From positions 121,196,225-121,260,224 of the forward strand of contig CM071568.1 in the NCBI GenBank assembly GCA_036426205.1: a DNA stretch of 64,000 nt. The letters are read 5' to 3'. A model generated the notes under the pieces. That model did no database searches and was not told the origin of the DNA. It saw nothing but the letters and a program-made list of their open reading frames with translations. Shown here piece after piece: positions 23,290-37,336 of the stretch; the first letter of the stretch is position 1, and every line of letters starts with the position of its first letter. The position numbers and the translations under genes are program-made. Origin of the DNA: Ascaphus truei (taxonomy: Eukaryota; Chordata; Amphibia; Anura; Ascaphidae).

Positions 23290-23640
23290 TACAAATTCAA
23301 GCCTTCCCCGTCTTTTGACCCAGTCAGATCCTAAATTCCATTCCTCATGGAACAATCCACCAAAATTCTTGCTCACGCACTCATTATATCCCAACTGGAC
23401 TACTGCAACCTGCTTTTAGTTTTAGGCCTATCCAACACTCTGCTGACTCATTTCTTTTACTTTCATCCTAAAACCACATATTTAGAGTCCTGCTGTTAAT
23501 AGCCAAACACTTGCTATGAAACTCACACATGCTTGTGTCTTCACTCCTCTCCTCCCAGATTTCATACCATATAATTGTCATCGCACCCACATTGTACTGC
23601 GCTGTGTAAAATGTCGACACCATACATATAAAAGATAGTA
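23290..23640 (+). mobile_element. L2/CR1-type LINE 3' fragment nested in the L1
   Basis: The + frame from about 23356 reads KILAHALIISQLDYCNLLL, matching the C-terminal RT region of L2/CR1-clade proteins (HALIxSxLDYCN). It ends near 23600 with TTGTACTGCGCTGTGTAAAA, a 3' tail like the one at 50513-50535. It is opposite in orientation to the surrounding L1. Confidence 0.7.
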
Positions 23641-23949
23641 AAAATAATAGGTTTCTTATTATTCCTAAAAAATGTTGAACAGATTTTATTAATAAAAGAA
23701 ATACTGACTTACCTCAACATGAATGAAAGCATCTGAAATAAGTACGGTTTGGGTGAGAAACCATTTTAATAAGTGATGCAGTGCCCATACGAGAAAAAAG
23801 GTAACCTCACCCATTCTCACAACTCTTCAGCTATTCTATTAATTACTGGTTTATAATTAAGATAAAATTATTGAGATTTGACATGGTCAGTATTTAAAAA
23901 TTCTTGATTTAATTAGAGGTAACTTATAAAAAAACATAGTAGCTTTGAG

Positions 23950-25164
23950 GAGGTCATCTTTTTCAGATGACCCCAACATTTTAGAAAGTTAACCTTATAC
24001 CCAGAAAAAGAAATCCTTGATACCCTTCATAATAATTGGAATATAAACATGTCTAGAAACAAATAATAAAAGGTCATCTGCTTACAATGCCAACTGGAAC
24101 AAATATTAACCACTTTTCTGGATAACAAAGTTTAGGGGCCAAAACTAGTGGTTTGATGGCCGTATCAAATAAAAGGGTGAATGAGGGCAACCCTGGCACG
24201 ACCTCTATACAGAGGAGTGAGGGAAGTGGCTGGAACCAGTAATGTAGCTGATGGGCTATTATAAATAGTTTTAATTGCTTGAATATACGGACCTTGCTGA
24301 CCAAAACTAGTAAGAGCCCTATTGCAATATTTATAATCCCAAACAACCATATCAACTTTTTTTTTTCACTAGTCCAGGCTAGTTGTACAAGCTGGGCATT
24401 TCTTAGCCAACGATTTAATCTCTACATTATTGGAGAAGAAGCACAATACTGCAGAAAGAATCCTGCAGATACTAAACACTGCATTCTGCCCTGTGACAAA
24501 GCCTGTTGGACCTGAGAGTATGATTTTAGGGAGATGTGGTTTTAGTCTTTCAGCTTCGAACTTTAATGAACATGGTATATTCAGGATTGTTCTGAATTTT
24601 TCCTTTTTTTTTGTATTTTTTTAGAATTAAGTCAGTGATGGGATCCTGACTGTAGAGCTCAGAATAAACCTTAACCAAAATATTTGCAATATCAGAGGCG
24701 TTAGATGCCCTAACAAATTCAAAGTCTGAGACAGCGGTGATGAAGGAAATACAGTAGGGAGACCTGCTTTTGACAGAATTAGGAGATAAATTACCAGCCC
24801 AAGCTCCAAATCCTATGAAACCTGGTCCTGAGGAGACCATAATTTTGGGAATCTGTCTCGTTAAGGAGACGTTCCAACTGTTTTTTCTTAGAAGTATAAA
24901 AAAATAGATTGTGTGTGTTTAGTTCCCATTTTAATATAGTAAATGCCCTGAATAACTCTTGATTGAGTCGTACAAATCTGGAATATGCCTGTTTTTTTGC
25001 TGTTGTAGATCAGAGACTTTGGAGATCATTTCTTTCCTAATAACCGCTTTTGCAACATCCCAAAAAAAGGGCAGGCGAACCAATATGTTCCTGGTCAAGA
25101 AGTCATTTTTAACTAGAAAATGCTTTAAATATGTATGTGAATAGTGCATAATATAGAAGTACAT
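23950..25164 (-). pseudogene. L1-type LINE reverse transcriptase remnant
   Basis: In minus-strand order, 25080-24970 gives FWDVAKAVIRKEMISKVSD, like the L1 linker before the RT. Near 24520-24440 is SGPTGFVTGQNAVFSICRI (RT: DQTGFxxGRQ). Near 24290-24180 is QAIKTIYNSPSATLLV and then RGRARVALIHPFI, corresponding to RGTRQGCPLSPLLF. Near 24085-24050 is ADDLLLFVSR, the catalytic YADD box, but the codon before ADD is TAA, replacing Tyr. Many frameshifts are present, so this is an old inactive copy. Confidence 0.75.
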
Positions 25165-26480
25165 TAATTGATCACTTTAAGGGTCATTTAGCCCAACTAA
25201 TTTACTCTTTTCATTAATTGTTAAAAAAAAAAAAAAAAATTACTTTTTCTTGGTACAGTACTTCTTAATCCTTTATGTTCTCTCATCCCAAGCACCCCCA
25301 AATCCCAATAACTCCTGCTGTATTTCCCCCACAACATCTACTGCTCCATTTGTAATGCAAAAAGAGGAACTTCCCCCACCAACCTCACACGTTGCTATAA
25401 ATTCATTGGTATGATCTCAATTTTGATTTTGTGACAGTTGTACATATTGCCCTAATATTTGACTTGCAAGAGCTGTAACAGTAAAAGCTTTGGACATGCC
25501 CTTGTTGTCATAGATTTTTTTTTAGTCAACAGATATTTTGTAATAAATGTTTTTCAATTCCCCAAATCATTACCACGCTTGAAATTTCAGGACCAAGTAT
25601 AGTATAGGTGTTGGCAGTGTATTTTCAAGTAAGCTCAAGAATAAGGGAAACGTTGCCATCTGCTATATTCAGATTCCAAAAATGTATAAACTTGATATGA
25701 TAAAGAAATATATTTATCAGACCAGGGATGTAGTGCTTTGGGAATTCCTACAGATGTAGCAGCCGTTATTGCTACCGCTCGCGCGTTGATGTGGAGGACA
25801 CACGATGCACCAACGGGAGCAGCCGCCATTGAAACAATAATGCACAATATTGCCTTAATCACTATGAGTTAATCATTTACTAGGTGCAATATTAAAATTG
25901 GGTCAGCTATGCGATAATTAGCTCAATGGATAAAATAAGTGTTCACGGCTAGAAATAGGAGTTTTACCGCTAGCGATGCAAACACCCTACAAATAAATAC
26001 CTAACTAAAAACGTTAAATCTGTTTAGTAGCCCTATCGGCCAGCTAGACTTGGAAAACCCATGGCAAGCGGCTCACTGGATCTAATAAGGGTCTATAAAA
26101 TACCAAATAATTGACTACCTATCCCCCTTGCATACAAAAGAGACTAGTAAGGCATTGCTTGGCAATGCTTTTCTAACCACTATAGTAAAAAGGCGCGTAA
26201 CCTCTACCACTCTCCCCATGGGGGGGCCTAACCACCCACCACAGTGAACCTACCCCAACACACCAAACCCTCCCTTTCCCCCTCATCTATAGGAAGGACT
26301 TGCAGCCTTATCAACCAGAGATGGCTAAAAGAGCAGTAGGTCATGCTACAAATGCAAAATGCACGCAGGTTTAAAAAAAAAAAAAAAAATACATGAAAGC
26401 ATTAATTGCAAAATATATGAAGTGAATGCTGGAGAAGCTATTGTACCTAGGTCCCCATTAGGAGCAGTATCAAAGAGGTG
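25165..26480. other. Unassigned, probably old repeat sequence
   Basis: The segment holds an A-run near 25223-25239 and a minus-strand 75-codon frame (25862-25635) without a known motif. A stretch near 26195-26250 (GGGGGGCCTAACCACCCACC) resembles the palindrome at 10053-10275. No gene is supported. Confidence 0.4.
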
Positions 26481-26685
26481 AATAAATAATAAAAAAAAAC
26501 ACCCCATCTACTGAGTGGTCTCTCATTATGTTCAGGTTAGTGGAGCCACAGGAACTAATCTACAACATTAATCCTATGGGCCGAGGCATAATTATAAAAT
26601 AAGCATTCCCACAAAGTAATCCAATAGTGATAAAAAAATAATATGATGTTCGCCTCTTGATGGCTGATAAGAGAAAAAAGAAGAT

Positions 26686-26700
26686 GGGGGGGGGGGGGGG
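26686..26700 (+). repeat. Poly-G tract of 15
   Basis: An uninterrupted 15-G run is followed by TGGGAGAGGG. Confidence 0.95.
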
Positions 26701-29700
26701 TGGGAGAGGGTAGACAAAGAAACAACTCAACAGACTCAAATGTGGCCGTATCCAGGTTCTGGTACCATCCTCGAGAAATAAGGGTCCATCTTCAATCATT
26801 CTTAAAGCCACAGATTCTCAGTGATTTGAAGAGTTATCCCATCTGGCTACTGTAATTGCATGCAAAATAAAACTTTTCTTGATGTCCTTCTTTCCTTCAT
26901 ATCAGGAGCACCGTCCTCCCTGTGCTGACAACTCCGAGTTATGTGATGGGCTCAGTCTTACAGTATATAGGGTGTTGTTTTCTGTTAACGCATATTTTAG
27001 TTTAGTGAACCTAGGCCTATGTGCTGTAACATATTATGCTCCCTTTATCTGCAAAAAAAGCTGTAAATTGTGCAATTAAACTTGAGAAATTATAATGAGC
27101 CAAGAAGCCTTTCTTTTTAATATTTTTGATGGGATCTAAATGCCTATACTTGACTAAAGTGTTGTCTTTCAATGTAGTAACCGATGAAATTCTTGACAGA
27201 AGCTAATTATATCTATTATACTATTGGGTCTATAGGTGTGTGTGTGTGATTCTACCCTCCTGGCATCAATTTTTCTAAAACTTATGAATTACTTAAACTT
27301 TTATATTCCCCAGTTCAAGAGAAAAACTGTATTACTTTAAAAAGGAAATAAGTGAAATTTACTTGAGCATGACGTGCTAGATTGGAATTAGTGTGAAATC
27401 AAGTGGACCCATGAGCTTTCTGTAAAGTCATTGCAATTACAGATTACTCATGAACCCGTAGAATGATGTTACTTATAGAAGAGACAAAAAGTCTATGAAG
27501 TCATTCAGGAAAGTTGGGTGCACGGGATTGGCAAAACTCTAGTTTTGGGAAATCGGTTTCTTCTCGGGCAGCACTGTAGCTTAAGCTGCAAGACTGGTTG
27601 GTCAATATTTACTGGGCAAGTCTTCTGCCACGAGACACCTTCTGGGTGCTGGAAGATACCATTATAAACGTATTGACTTGAATGCGCAGTTGGGAAGCGG
27701 GCTTGTGAATATGGGGCCTCGTATCTTCTCTCAGCCTCATCAAGCCTAAACAATCAGTTGATTCTATTCCTTATTTGATTTTTCTATTATTTCCTCTTTT
27801 GTATATGGATACTTGGGTTTATATCTCCTTTGCCAGGCCAAAATGATATGCAACTATTTGTCAAATGCAACTTATTGTTGTTAACTTATGCAGTAGATGA
27901 ATGATAATGGACGAGTTACTTAGGGAGCAGGGGTTTCTAAAGTGTGACTGTATTTGGAAGCTGATATAGAACGCCCCGGCCGCACAGTATATCAAGGTTG
28001 GCCGCCTGGATTTTCCGACAGGCTATGATTTTGAGGAAAGCGCACATGAAACAACCAGTGTACTTCCAAGTATATTACATCCTAAATGAGTGGAATTCAG
28101 AATGTGAAGACAAAACGATTGTGTGATACATTTTATCCATTAAGGTGTGTCAATTCTTGAAAATGTTAGGTGAATGTTGAACCAAGATTAAAATCAGAGC
28201 ATAGTCAACGCCTATGAGAAGATGTGGCACTGGTTGAGAGTTAGATGAACACATACTACTTTTATATGTAGAGCGGTTCTACGAATTAAAAAAAAAAGAT
28301 ATCAAATAGGGTTGAAAGTTTAAAATAAAACAACACAACAAAAAAAACACCCCATAATCTTTGCATGTTGGTGTTTGGACTGCAGCTATTTAGTAGCCCA
28401 GCATCATCCAGTTATTTATTTTTAAAACCAAGGTACAAAAAATCCAAAACATCCACCTTACCCATTACTGAAAACCAAGAATTAAAGAATGGTGTATGAG
28501 GGGAATCCGAGAATTGAGAAGTGCTTGTTTGTAGGTTGACTACGCGCAATACAACGGTAGTAGGAATTACAATTTATAAGGGTTTCTTACTGTCCTCTAA
28601 CAAATTTTTTGAGATAGTTCCATATGTTGCCAACAAGAAAACAATTACACAAAAACAAGTTTTGATTACGTAAGGCGTTCTGTAAAAGTTTGTTTTGTAA
28701 AACGGCAGACAATCAGCTTATAGGATCCAGATTTCAAAGGATCAAGAAGGCAAAATAGTGGACACACTGGGAGTGCTCATTTAGTATGTCATTTCCCAGA
28801 CTCCATAGGGCTGCAGTGGAAGCATTGTTAAATTGTGAGGATTATGGGGGGAAAAGGCGGGGGTGGTTGCTGGAAAAGTGAGTGAGAAAAACCTCTTTAT
28901 TGGGACATCATTGAGTCCTATAGTAAGCTGGTATTGTCGTTTATAGGGACTAGAAGTTTAGAATGCGGGCTGAAGAAAAAGTAAGAAAGTAAGCACAGCA
29001 TACTCTGGATATTGTAAAGTAAATCAGAGGAAAATAGTTTTTATATGCAACTTTTCAAAAGGGTTTTGAAGTTGGTCTGTTTTATACATCTAGTGAACAC
29101 CCTTAATATCAATGATCATGGATAATAATTTATACTAATGTGTACGAGTGAACATGGACATGAGGTAAAAGATTTGCTGCATATGGGTGGCATGATCATG
29201 AGGAGATGGACTAACATCGGGAAACAGGGTGGTACGGACCAGCACCCATTCCAGAGGAGTTGGGAAGTTTTGGGTGTTTTGTCATTTATATTACATGATG
29301 GGCTGTTAATACATGGTAACTTAATACCTAGCATATGTATTTCTTATAAGGTTTTTGTGTAGTAATTGTTCTTATTTTTGTTTGAGCAGAAGGAAGTGGT
29401 TACATTTTTGATAATGGATCACACATTGGTTTTTTTCGAAAAACATACAGTAACCAGTTCATGGGACAGCACAGTTATAAATGCGAACTATTTAGTGTTA
29501 TCAGTACTTATTTGAATTGGTTCCTGGTCGCTAGTTTGAACGGCAATGAGTGTAATAATATATTTTCACATTACCAGAATTATTCATGCACAGTAGCCAA
29601 GGCAACAATACTCAGTAGTTGTGTATTGACCTTCCTTGTTACACAAACTGGAGGTTGTGCCCGGAGGCATGAACCTGTCTCCTGCCAATGGTAACCTTAC

Positions 29701-32700
29701 CAAACCCCACAATATTACATGATCGTTGAACCTTTGGTCTTCTAAAGGACTGATTCCCCAATTGTACAAACTGACATAAGGATATAGATCCCAAAAAACT
29801 ACGCCATGGGGTGTAAACCAAAGTCAAATACATTTTTTTTTTTAGTTATATATTTCTGGCAAAGTGTGTATTTCAGCGTTAACACATTTAATATTTGATT
29901 GCGTCTGTACTACTTTTCATCAAAATTTTGGTAGTTTGCCACTACAATTCACCAAAAATATAAAAAGTATATATTAAGGAAATCAACATGAAAAAAGTTA
30001 TTTTTACCTTTTTTTAATGTTTTTAATAAAGATTTTCAAGCTGTCGTTTTTTAATTTTTTTAATGTTTATACCCATTTAATAGGGGCGGGTCAATACCAT
30101 CTGAACACTGACAAGGACTTTGCTAAAGCTGAAGATCGAATTCGTTCTCTGTACATCGTTTCTGATAGGGGTTATTTAATTAAGTTTTGCGCAAGGCATT
30201 GTGGGCAATGAGTCCTTGGAATATGATTTGGACTGGGCAGTTACTAAGATACAATTGGATTCGAAAAATGGAGAATCATCAGAGACGGCTTGATGGGGGG
30301 TGATATCGGAGAAGAGGGGCCAGATTTAAGACTGGGGACCTGGGGGATGGCCTGTCATATAGTGGAAATGAGTGCCTTAAATTTTAGAAAAATGTGAAAA
30401 TGTCTTTTTAAAAAAAGTTGTGTGAACATGTTACAAGTGGTTTTATCATTAGTACAGACCTGATTATTTTAAAAAAAAAATTAAAAAAAACAAAAGTAGG
30501 ATATTGCTTGAACTGAGGCTTAAACCTTTTATATTTGAAAGCACACAAACAATATGTTTAAAATCATTGTGAATTGTTACATACATTTAAAAGGGCAAAA
30601 TCCATCTTGCTTACAGCAAAAATAAAGGTAGCAAAAATATAGTTTGAGAGAGCTGTTCTTCCACTGTTTATAATTTAGAACTAAAAACTTTGCAACATAT
30701 ATCAACTGATGCATCTGATATCCATGTTGTGCCACATTTCTGCTCTTTTATTCTGTCCTCCAAACATTGTTTTCTTAATCTCTAGTTTAACTTCATACAG
30801 GCTTCTTGGGTTTTGGGGTGCGTGACGTTATTAAACGCGAAAGATAAATATATAATCACAGATGGAAACAAACATAAACAGAAAACCGGGGAAGGCTTCC
30901 GACGGTTTCTGAGGATTGAATACCCTTTGAGTTGGGAAGTGTTGTTAGAATATAACCGGTCACGGTGGTCGGGCCAGCTAAGGGGGTCCCTGATTGTAGA
31001 AACTACAGTTTCATTGGGGAGAGAGGAGATGGTGTTCTGGTTCTTATGGAGCACAGAGTGCCACATGTCCAGAGCTAGGAGGTGAAAGAGGACGGGGGGA
31101 CGCCCTTCCTTCTCGACCTTCGCGGCATCATGATCACTCCGAAGATCTCAGCGGTTACACGTCCTCGTCGCGAGTTGTGCACGGCTATGGGGCTGCGGGT
31201 ACTTGATACCGCAGGCCCTCAGGCACTGCAAAGGGTTCATGACCACTTATTTTTCTGGAAATGTGGGTTTTTTGGTGAGTTACGTTGACAATTCGACCCA
31301 TGCCGATTTAGTGTTTTCGTAAAATAATGGACCAAGGGGAATTTTTCTTCTCAGTTCAAGCAATGGATATGAAAAACAAGAAAATAACCCGTTTTTTCTC
31401 AGATCCCCAAGGCCGAGTATGGCGCTCGTTATAATATGCCTGATATGTGGTGTTTAGTCCATTACTTTGCTCTAGCGTGACCCTACCAGTGCATCGAAAA
31501 ACAAATACTATTGCTGCATTCCTGCCCCATCAGGAATAAAAGGGATGTTATTAAACTAAGAGAACATTAAACGTCACACCCGCGTCGTCACTCAGAAAGT
31601 ACGAACGCACGACACAAACAACCACAAACAATACACTCAGAACACGGCAAAAGTCGGAAAACAGGGGCTAAGTTTTGGAAATAGCGACTAAGAAAAGTAA
31701 ATATAAGTTTGTTCTGTGGCAGAATAAAGAAAGAGAAAAATGGAAATCCAATTAAAGAAGAAATATTCCACGGCCTCAGCCAACAAAAGGATCTAGAATT
31801 AGTTGTTGAGTCTAGGAGCAGTACATTACTGAAAATAATTGCAAGGTAGTCTTTTCGTATGTATTGTATAAATTGGGAATTGGGCTCAAACAAACTAAGC
31901 TTTGAGACCATGACAGGTCCATCACAGCGGTTCTCTCATTTGCCACGCAGAAATGGAAAATGATTGCAGAGCCTATTACAAATAATTAAAGTTTAAGAGT
32001 TTAATTCATTGTGGGAAAAGAAGCAAGTGTGTATCTATAATTAGGTGTGAGTGCGAGTGCATGTTTCAAGGTAAGATCTGAAATAATGAATGTTGATATA
32101 GTTGCACATCTGCGGCCAGCAGTGACTTGGGACGAGCCCCCTAGAGTTTCTACTCTGACCACTCCCATGGACCTAAACACGTTGATAAGGAAGGTAGCCA
32201 ATTCAAAGTTACCATATGGTATTAATGACCACTTTGGCAACGATTGTCGAACAGGGCAAGTGATGTGCTGAGTCGCAGAAGTTAGCCGTAATCATAGGAT
32301 AAGACTTTTTCTCCTAACGAGATACTGATACTCATGAAGTGCAGTAGGTGGGCTTTCGTTAGAAAAAGATGGAAAAAAGGATTGGAAGGAGGAAAAAGAT
32401 CAGTTCTCTCTCCTTTCCTCTTTAGTCTAGGATGGGACAGAGGCAACGGTGCGCTGTACAGGTATTAGTGCATGCGGGCCTTGTGAAGGATGGTGCACGA
32501 TTCTACAAGGGGACCCTGATCGGCCTTTTGATACAACAAGCATAAAAGGTTGGTTGGTTAGAACCGAAAAAGACGCTGGATATAGAGGAGAATTCATACA
32601 TTTTTATACGTAACTCAGAGGGCTGGCCTATTAAAGCAAACATGAGTTCTTTGTTAAACCACTTAATGTGAAACAAATCATCAACCCGGGTTAACGACAC

Positions 32701-34255
32701 ATGTAATAAAGTTTATGTTGAACCTTCTTAAACTTATCTAAGCGAGCCAAAACTAAATGTTTGTCAGAATATTGTGTATTGTAATGAGAAAAGTCACGTT
32801 GATGTGGAGAACACACGTTTCTGGACCTGCAGGGTAACCATGAACCTGCCCTGCATACTTTTCATTGCAGGAAAAATTACAGATACATCAATAGAGGGGG
32901 GGGAAGAGCAATTTGTGTTTTACCTACTCGGTGCCGGAGACAGCCATGAAAAATATGCAAAGCCACATGTTTTCGGCTTAAAAAGGTTCATATTTAATAA
33001 TCTGTGCAAGATGCTGCATGTGGCAGTCCTTGTACTAGTATAATGGTTTACTAGGCATAAGGTAGTATTTAATGGCCTAATGAGATGGTTGTGTCATTTC
33101 ATTATTACTAACTACTGAAATTCTTAACACATCCGGCGCAGGCAGAACACATAAATAAAAGAAATAGAATTGTTGTAAGGGACTTTCCTATTAGAAATAA
33201 CGACTAGTTTAGCACATTAAAATTAATATACTTTAAACATACAGTCCCAGGGGAACAATTAAACCATTAGACGAGGACATGTTAAATAGTGCAGGACTCT
33301 AAAGGAGAAACTAAAAGCAAAGAGGAACACTTTAAAGATATTAAGCACATGTTGTCTGCTTAAATTTATATTAAAACACTGATTAAAAAACTCTTAACAA
33401 TGCCAGAAGTGGCTGACTTCCTTTCCTACCCCCAATCTAAAGTATCCATGAGAGATCTCTGAATCCTACATCAAAAATAAAAAGCGTTAGGGTCTATACA
33501 CAAGGGGGGGTAATTCTACATACTCTGAAAGTAGCTATTTTCAAATGAAATTGCCATTGCCTGAATGGCACTCGGAGGTAGTTCACATAACAAAATGTTT
33601 TTTTTTTTTTTAAATTCAAAAAGTAACTGATTTTTATTAACATTGAATTATTTACTGTTTATGTGTTGAGCTACTGTACTAGGACAACCCCTTTAAGCAT
33701 GAGTACTGCAATCTCATCATTCACAGGATGTTTTGATACAGAGTAGGTTTTCTTGGAATAGGTCACAATAGTTACATTAGGCAGGGACGGGGGAAGGTAG
33801 TTTGTTATGAAATGTTGTATATTTTATGCTGTGTTGCCCTATCTGTTGCCACCATCAGAAAATAAATCTCGTGCTTCCCATGATTCTATAATGAGAATGA
33901 GAATCATACCAATTAAGCCCATGTTTTTTTTTAGATTGTAATTCGTTTGAGAGGGTCCTTCTTCCTCCTCCATTATAGTTTTCTTTTCTTTACATCCCTT
34001 GACAGCACTATTGAATGTTTGTACATCATAAATAATCATATGATTACCATATAATGTCATAACCTAGATTATTTTATTTCTCACGTAAAGTATATATTTT
34101 TTTCAGCTCTTTTTATATTGTGTTATGGCAGACTTTAAAATGTATTATCTTTTTTATTAATATTCTTCGTTGCCTTTCATTTTCAATAGATGACATATAT
34201 TAGTATGTAATATAAGTTTGAAAGGCAACGTATTAGCTCTATTGAGGCACAAGCA
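26701..34255. other. 7.5 kb of unassigned intronic sequence
   Basis: No MITE termini, tandem repeats, splice-bounded exon or known protein motif was recognised. Several frames of 64-107 codons (for example 30017-30211, 30813-31085, 31082-31288, 31911-31588, 32774-33043) look no better than chance or are too decayed to name. A T-run lies near 33598-33611. Confidence 0.4.
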
Positions 34256-35100
34256 GCTACTTTCCATGCTGACACGTTCCAGTTATTCCATGTTTAGCAT
34301 GATTTCTAGTTTTCCATGTTGGCAATGTCTTCCAGTTCTCTCCATGTTGGGCATTGTTCTTACGTTCTTCCATCTTCACCACGCTTCTAGTTCTTCCATA
34401 CTTCAAACGCTGTAGTTCTTTTCTTGTTCACACGCTTCTAGTCTTCCTCTGTCTCACGCTTCTAGTTCTTCCATCTTCAATCATCTGGTTCTAATTCTTC
34501 CACGGATCACACGCTTCTAGTTCTTCCAGTTGGTCACACGCTTCTAATGCTTCAATCTGTATGTTCACACGCTTCTATTCTTCCATGTTCAACAGGTGTC
34601 TTTCATCTTCCACTTCGAGTTTACATGTTCACCATGCTTTCTAGTTCTTCCAATGTTCACGTACGATCTAATTCTCCATTTTCACACGCGTTCTATATCT
34701 TCCATGTTCACCAGCGTTTCTGTTTTTCTCCATTTCACACGCCTCTTAGTTCGTCCCAGGTTCACACGTTCTAGTCTTCCCGGTTCAACGTTCTAATTTC
34801 TAATTCTTCCATGTTCACACGCTTCTAGTTCTTCCATGTTCACATGCTTCTAGTTCTTCCATGTTCACACTCTTCTAGTTCTTCAATGTTCACCCACTTC
34901 TAGTTCTTCCATGTATACACGCTTCTAGTTCTTCCATGTTCACACTATCTTCTAGTTTTTCCATGTTTACACAGTCTTCTAGTTCTTCCATCTTCACACG
35001 CTTCTAGTTGTTCCATCTTCACACGCTTCTAGTTCTTCCATCTTCACACGCTTCTAGTTCTTCCATGTTCACACTATCTTCTAGTTCTTCCATGCTTCGT
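34256..35100 (+). repeat. 25-bp minisatellite, about 33 copies
   Basis: The unit is TTCTAGTTCTTCCATG plus TTCACACGC. Copies from about 34800 to 35095 are nearly uniform. Copies from 34256 to 34795 carry many single-base insertions, deletions and substitutions. Open frames across it are repeat artefacts. Confidence 0.92.
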
Positions 35101-35495
35101 GTTTGATTTATACAATTGTGCTCGACATATTATTTCTAAAAAGTGATTGTAATAAAGAAAACGAAAACATATTAAAAGAAGTATTTAAATATCAAGAAAT
35201 TGTAAAATACATAGTTTTCTTGTAGCCAATTTTAATAAAAAGGGCAGTGATACAAGTACTGCAGAGATTGATGCAACTACTACCAACGAAGACGGGCACA
35301 CATTCACACTTTATGGTTGTTTCTGAGCGATTTTGCCCCGATCATAACTTAATAACCCTCACTGTGCATTTATCTGATTTTTCTTTTAAAATTGCAAGTG
35401 AGGGTAAATGCACCATTAGTCACTATTTCTTTTTATATTGTAATATTTTACATACTGTAGCTCAATAAATAAAGTCCAATACAAGGATTGTTGGG
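35101..35495. other. AT-rich intronic sequence, nothing recognised
   Basis: No feature is supported between the minisatellite and the MITE. Confidence 0.5.
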
Positions 35496-35497
35496 TA

Positions 35498-35829
35498 CAG
35501 GCATACCCCGGTTTAAGGACACTCACTTTAAGTACACTCACGAGTAAGTACATATCGCTCAATAGGCAAACGGCAGCTCACGCATGCGCCTGTCAGCACA
35601 TCCTGAACAGCAATACCGGCTCCCTACCTGTACCGAAACTGTGCGCAAGCGGGGAGACTATAGAGCCTGTTACACATGCGTTTTTTACATCAGTTATGCA
35701 CGTATATGACGATTGCAGTACAGTACAAGCATCGATAAGTTGGAAAAAGGTAGTGCTTCACTTTAAGTACATTTTCACTTTACATACATGCTCCGGTCCC
35801 ATTGCGTACGTTAATGCGGGGTATGCCTG
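35498..35829. mobile_element. Tigger/pogo-like MITE, copy 2
   Basis: The termini are CAGGCATACCCCGG and GCGGGGTATGCCTG, with TA on both flanks (35496-35497, 35830-35831). The interior matches copy 1 in reverse orientation (CTCACGCATGCGCCTGTCAG, ATGCTCCGGTCCCATTGCGT). This is the best preserved copy. Confidence 0.85.
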
Positions 35830-35831
35830 TA

Positions 35832-37336
35832 TTTCTATAATTTAATTCGACTCATGATAATGACAGTTACATTTCTAACGTTGTTTTACTACATACATCA
35901 TTTCCAAGCCGCAGCAGTTAGAAGTTAGTAACCCGAATTTATGGCCACTTTAGTTGAAAATAAGTTAAATAATACGAAGCAATCATTTAGAGAAGAAAGT
36001 ACTTGTGCGCTCATTCATTGAAGCATGAAAAACCAGTTTTGTTAGGCTTTACTTTAATACACACACATATTATATCGAGTGATAGAAAATAAATGTCATA
36101 GCACCCCAACCAATAAATGACTTATTGTGAGAGAGCGTGGGCAAACATGCCGCTAGCCGACAGCTGCCTCGCGTCTTATGGAGCCAACTGCTGTACTACA
36201 TACCGTATGCAGTGTCGCTATTTGTTTACATTAGTTAATAGTTTTCACTTGCATAAAAGTTCTGAAATTGACAGAAATTATCCCAAATATTTTTCCACCA
36301 AAACATCATGCCGGTAAAAGAATTCTTATTCAGAAATGAAGAGCAGCTAAGAATTATGTATGTATGTGTATATATGTACGTGTATGTGTAAACAGTACAA
36401 AATAATGCTCTTCTATATTTGCTGGCTTCATGAAGTAATTCATCAACCAAAGTAATAACATGCTATATTTTGTTTCTGCCATTTATCGTTTAAAGGCATT
36501 CTATTAGCCATTTTAAAAGAAATATTCAGATGTGATACATGTATAGATATACTTAAATACCTAAATTAATAAATATAGACCAAAATGAAATGACTGAGCT
36601 ATGCTTATTTTGTGTTTGAATTGAGACATATTGGCTTTATTATGCCAGTTGTTAATCCCTCAAGTATCATAGAGGCTGCAGGGTATTGTGATTCCAAACT
36701 AATTCTTCTGGGTTTCTGCGTTGTTTAGAATAACGCATACCGTTCATGTCCTCCTTTTTAATCAACTTTGGATGTTACGTGTTATTGCGTCAAGAAAGAG
36801 GATCGGATTGTACTTTCCCCAAAGGATCAGAACCCTGAGTAAATTGGAAAGGAAAGCCATGCACTGCGGCCTCTGATAGTTCCCATCTGTTTGTAACCCT
36901 TTTAAGTTGATGGTACCTGAAAGAATTTAACAGCAGCAGTGAGTTACTGGAACTTTATAGTACGCGAGGGAGTGAACCGTAGTACACCACCGCCCCCCTA
37001 CCCCTACTCAGTATTAGATTAGGACTTGTGGGATATCTTGGCACCCCTGCTAAAATAAAGCTACCAAATGGCCTGTTTGCCTGGGACAGTCCGGGTTTGC
37101 CGAGGTCTGTGCAAAAGCAACATTGGGAGGACTGGTGTAGCCCTTGAAGCTATACAAAATAATGATGTCTTTGCCCTGTAAAATCATGCTCTCGTACTTA
37201 TGGATTTTAGTGAATTCTCATTGAGCCTTTTTCCAGAGATGTTAACAAGAAAGTCTTGCTCATAAGGCTTAACCTTTTCAACAAGCCGTAATCTCACTTG
37301 AGAGAATAAGAGATTTGTAAAGTCTTCTATTCTAGA
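35832..37336. other. AT-rich intronic sequence, nothing recognised
   Basis: Short open frames without motifs and a small TA/TG tract near 36358-36390. Confidence 0.5.

Noticed and set aside
28900..33100. Possible endogenous retrovirus or other coding remnant
   Set aside because: Some frames looked protein-like (for example 29461-29694, 32047-32271), but no protease, RT, integrase or envelope motif, and no LTR pair, could be identified.
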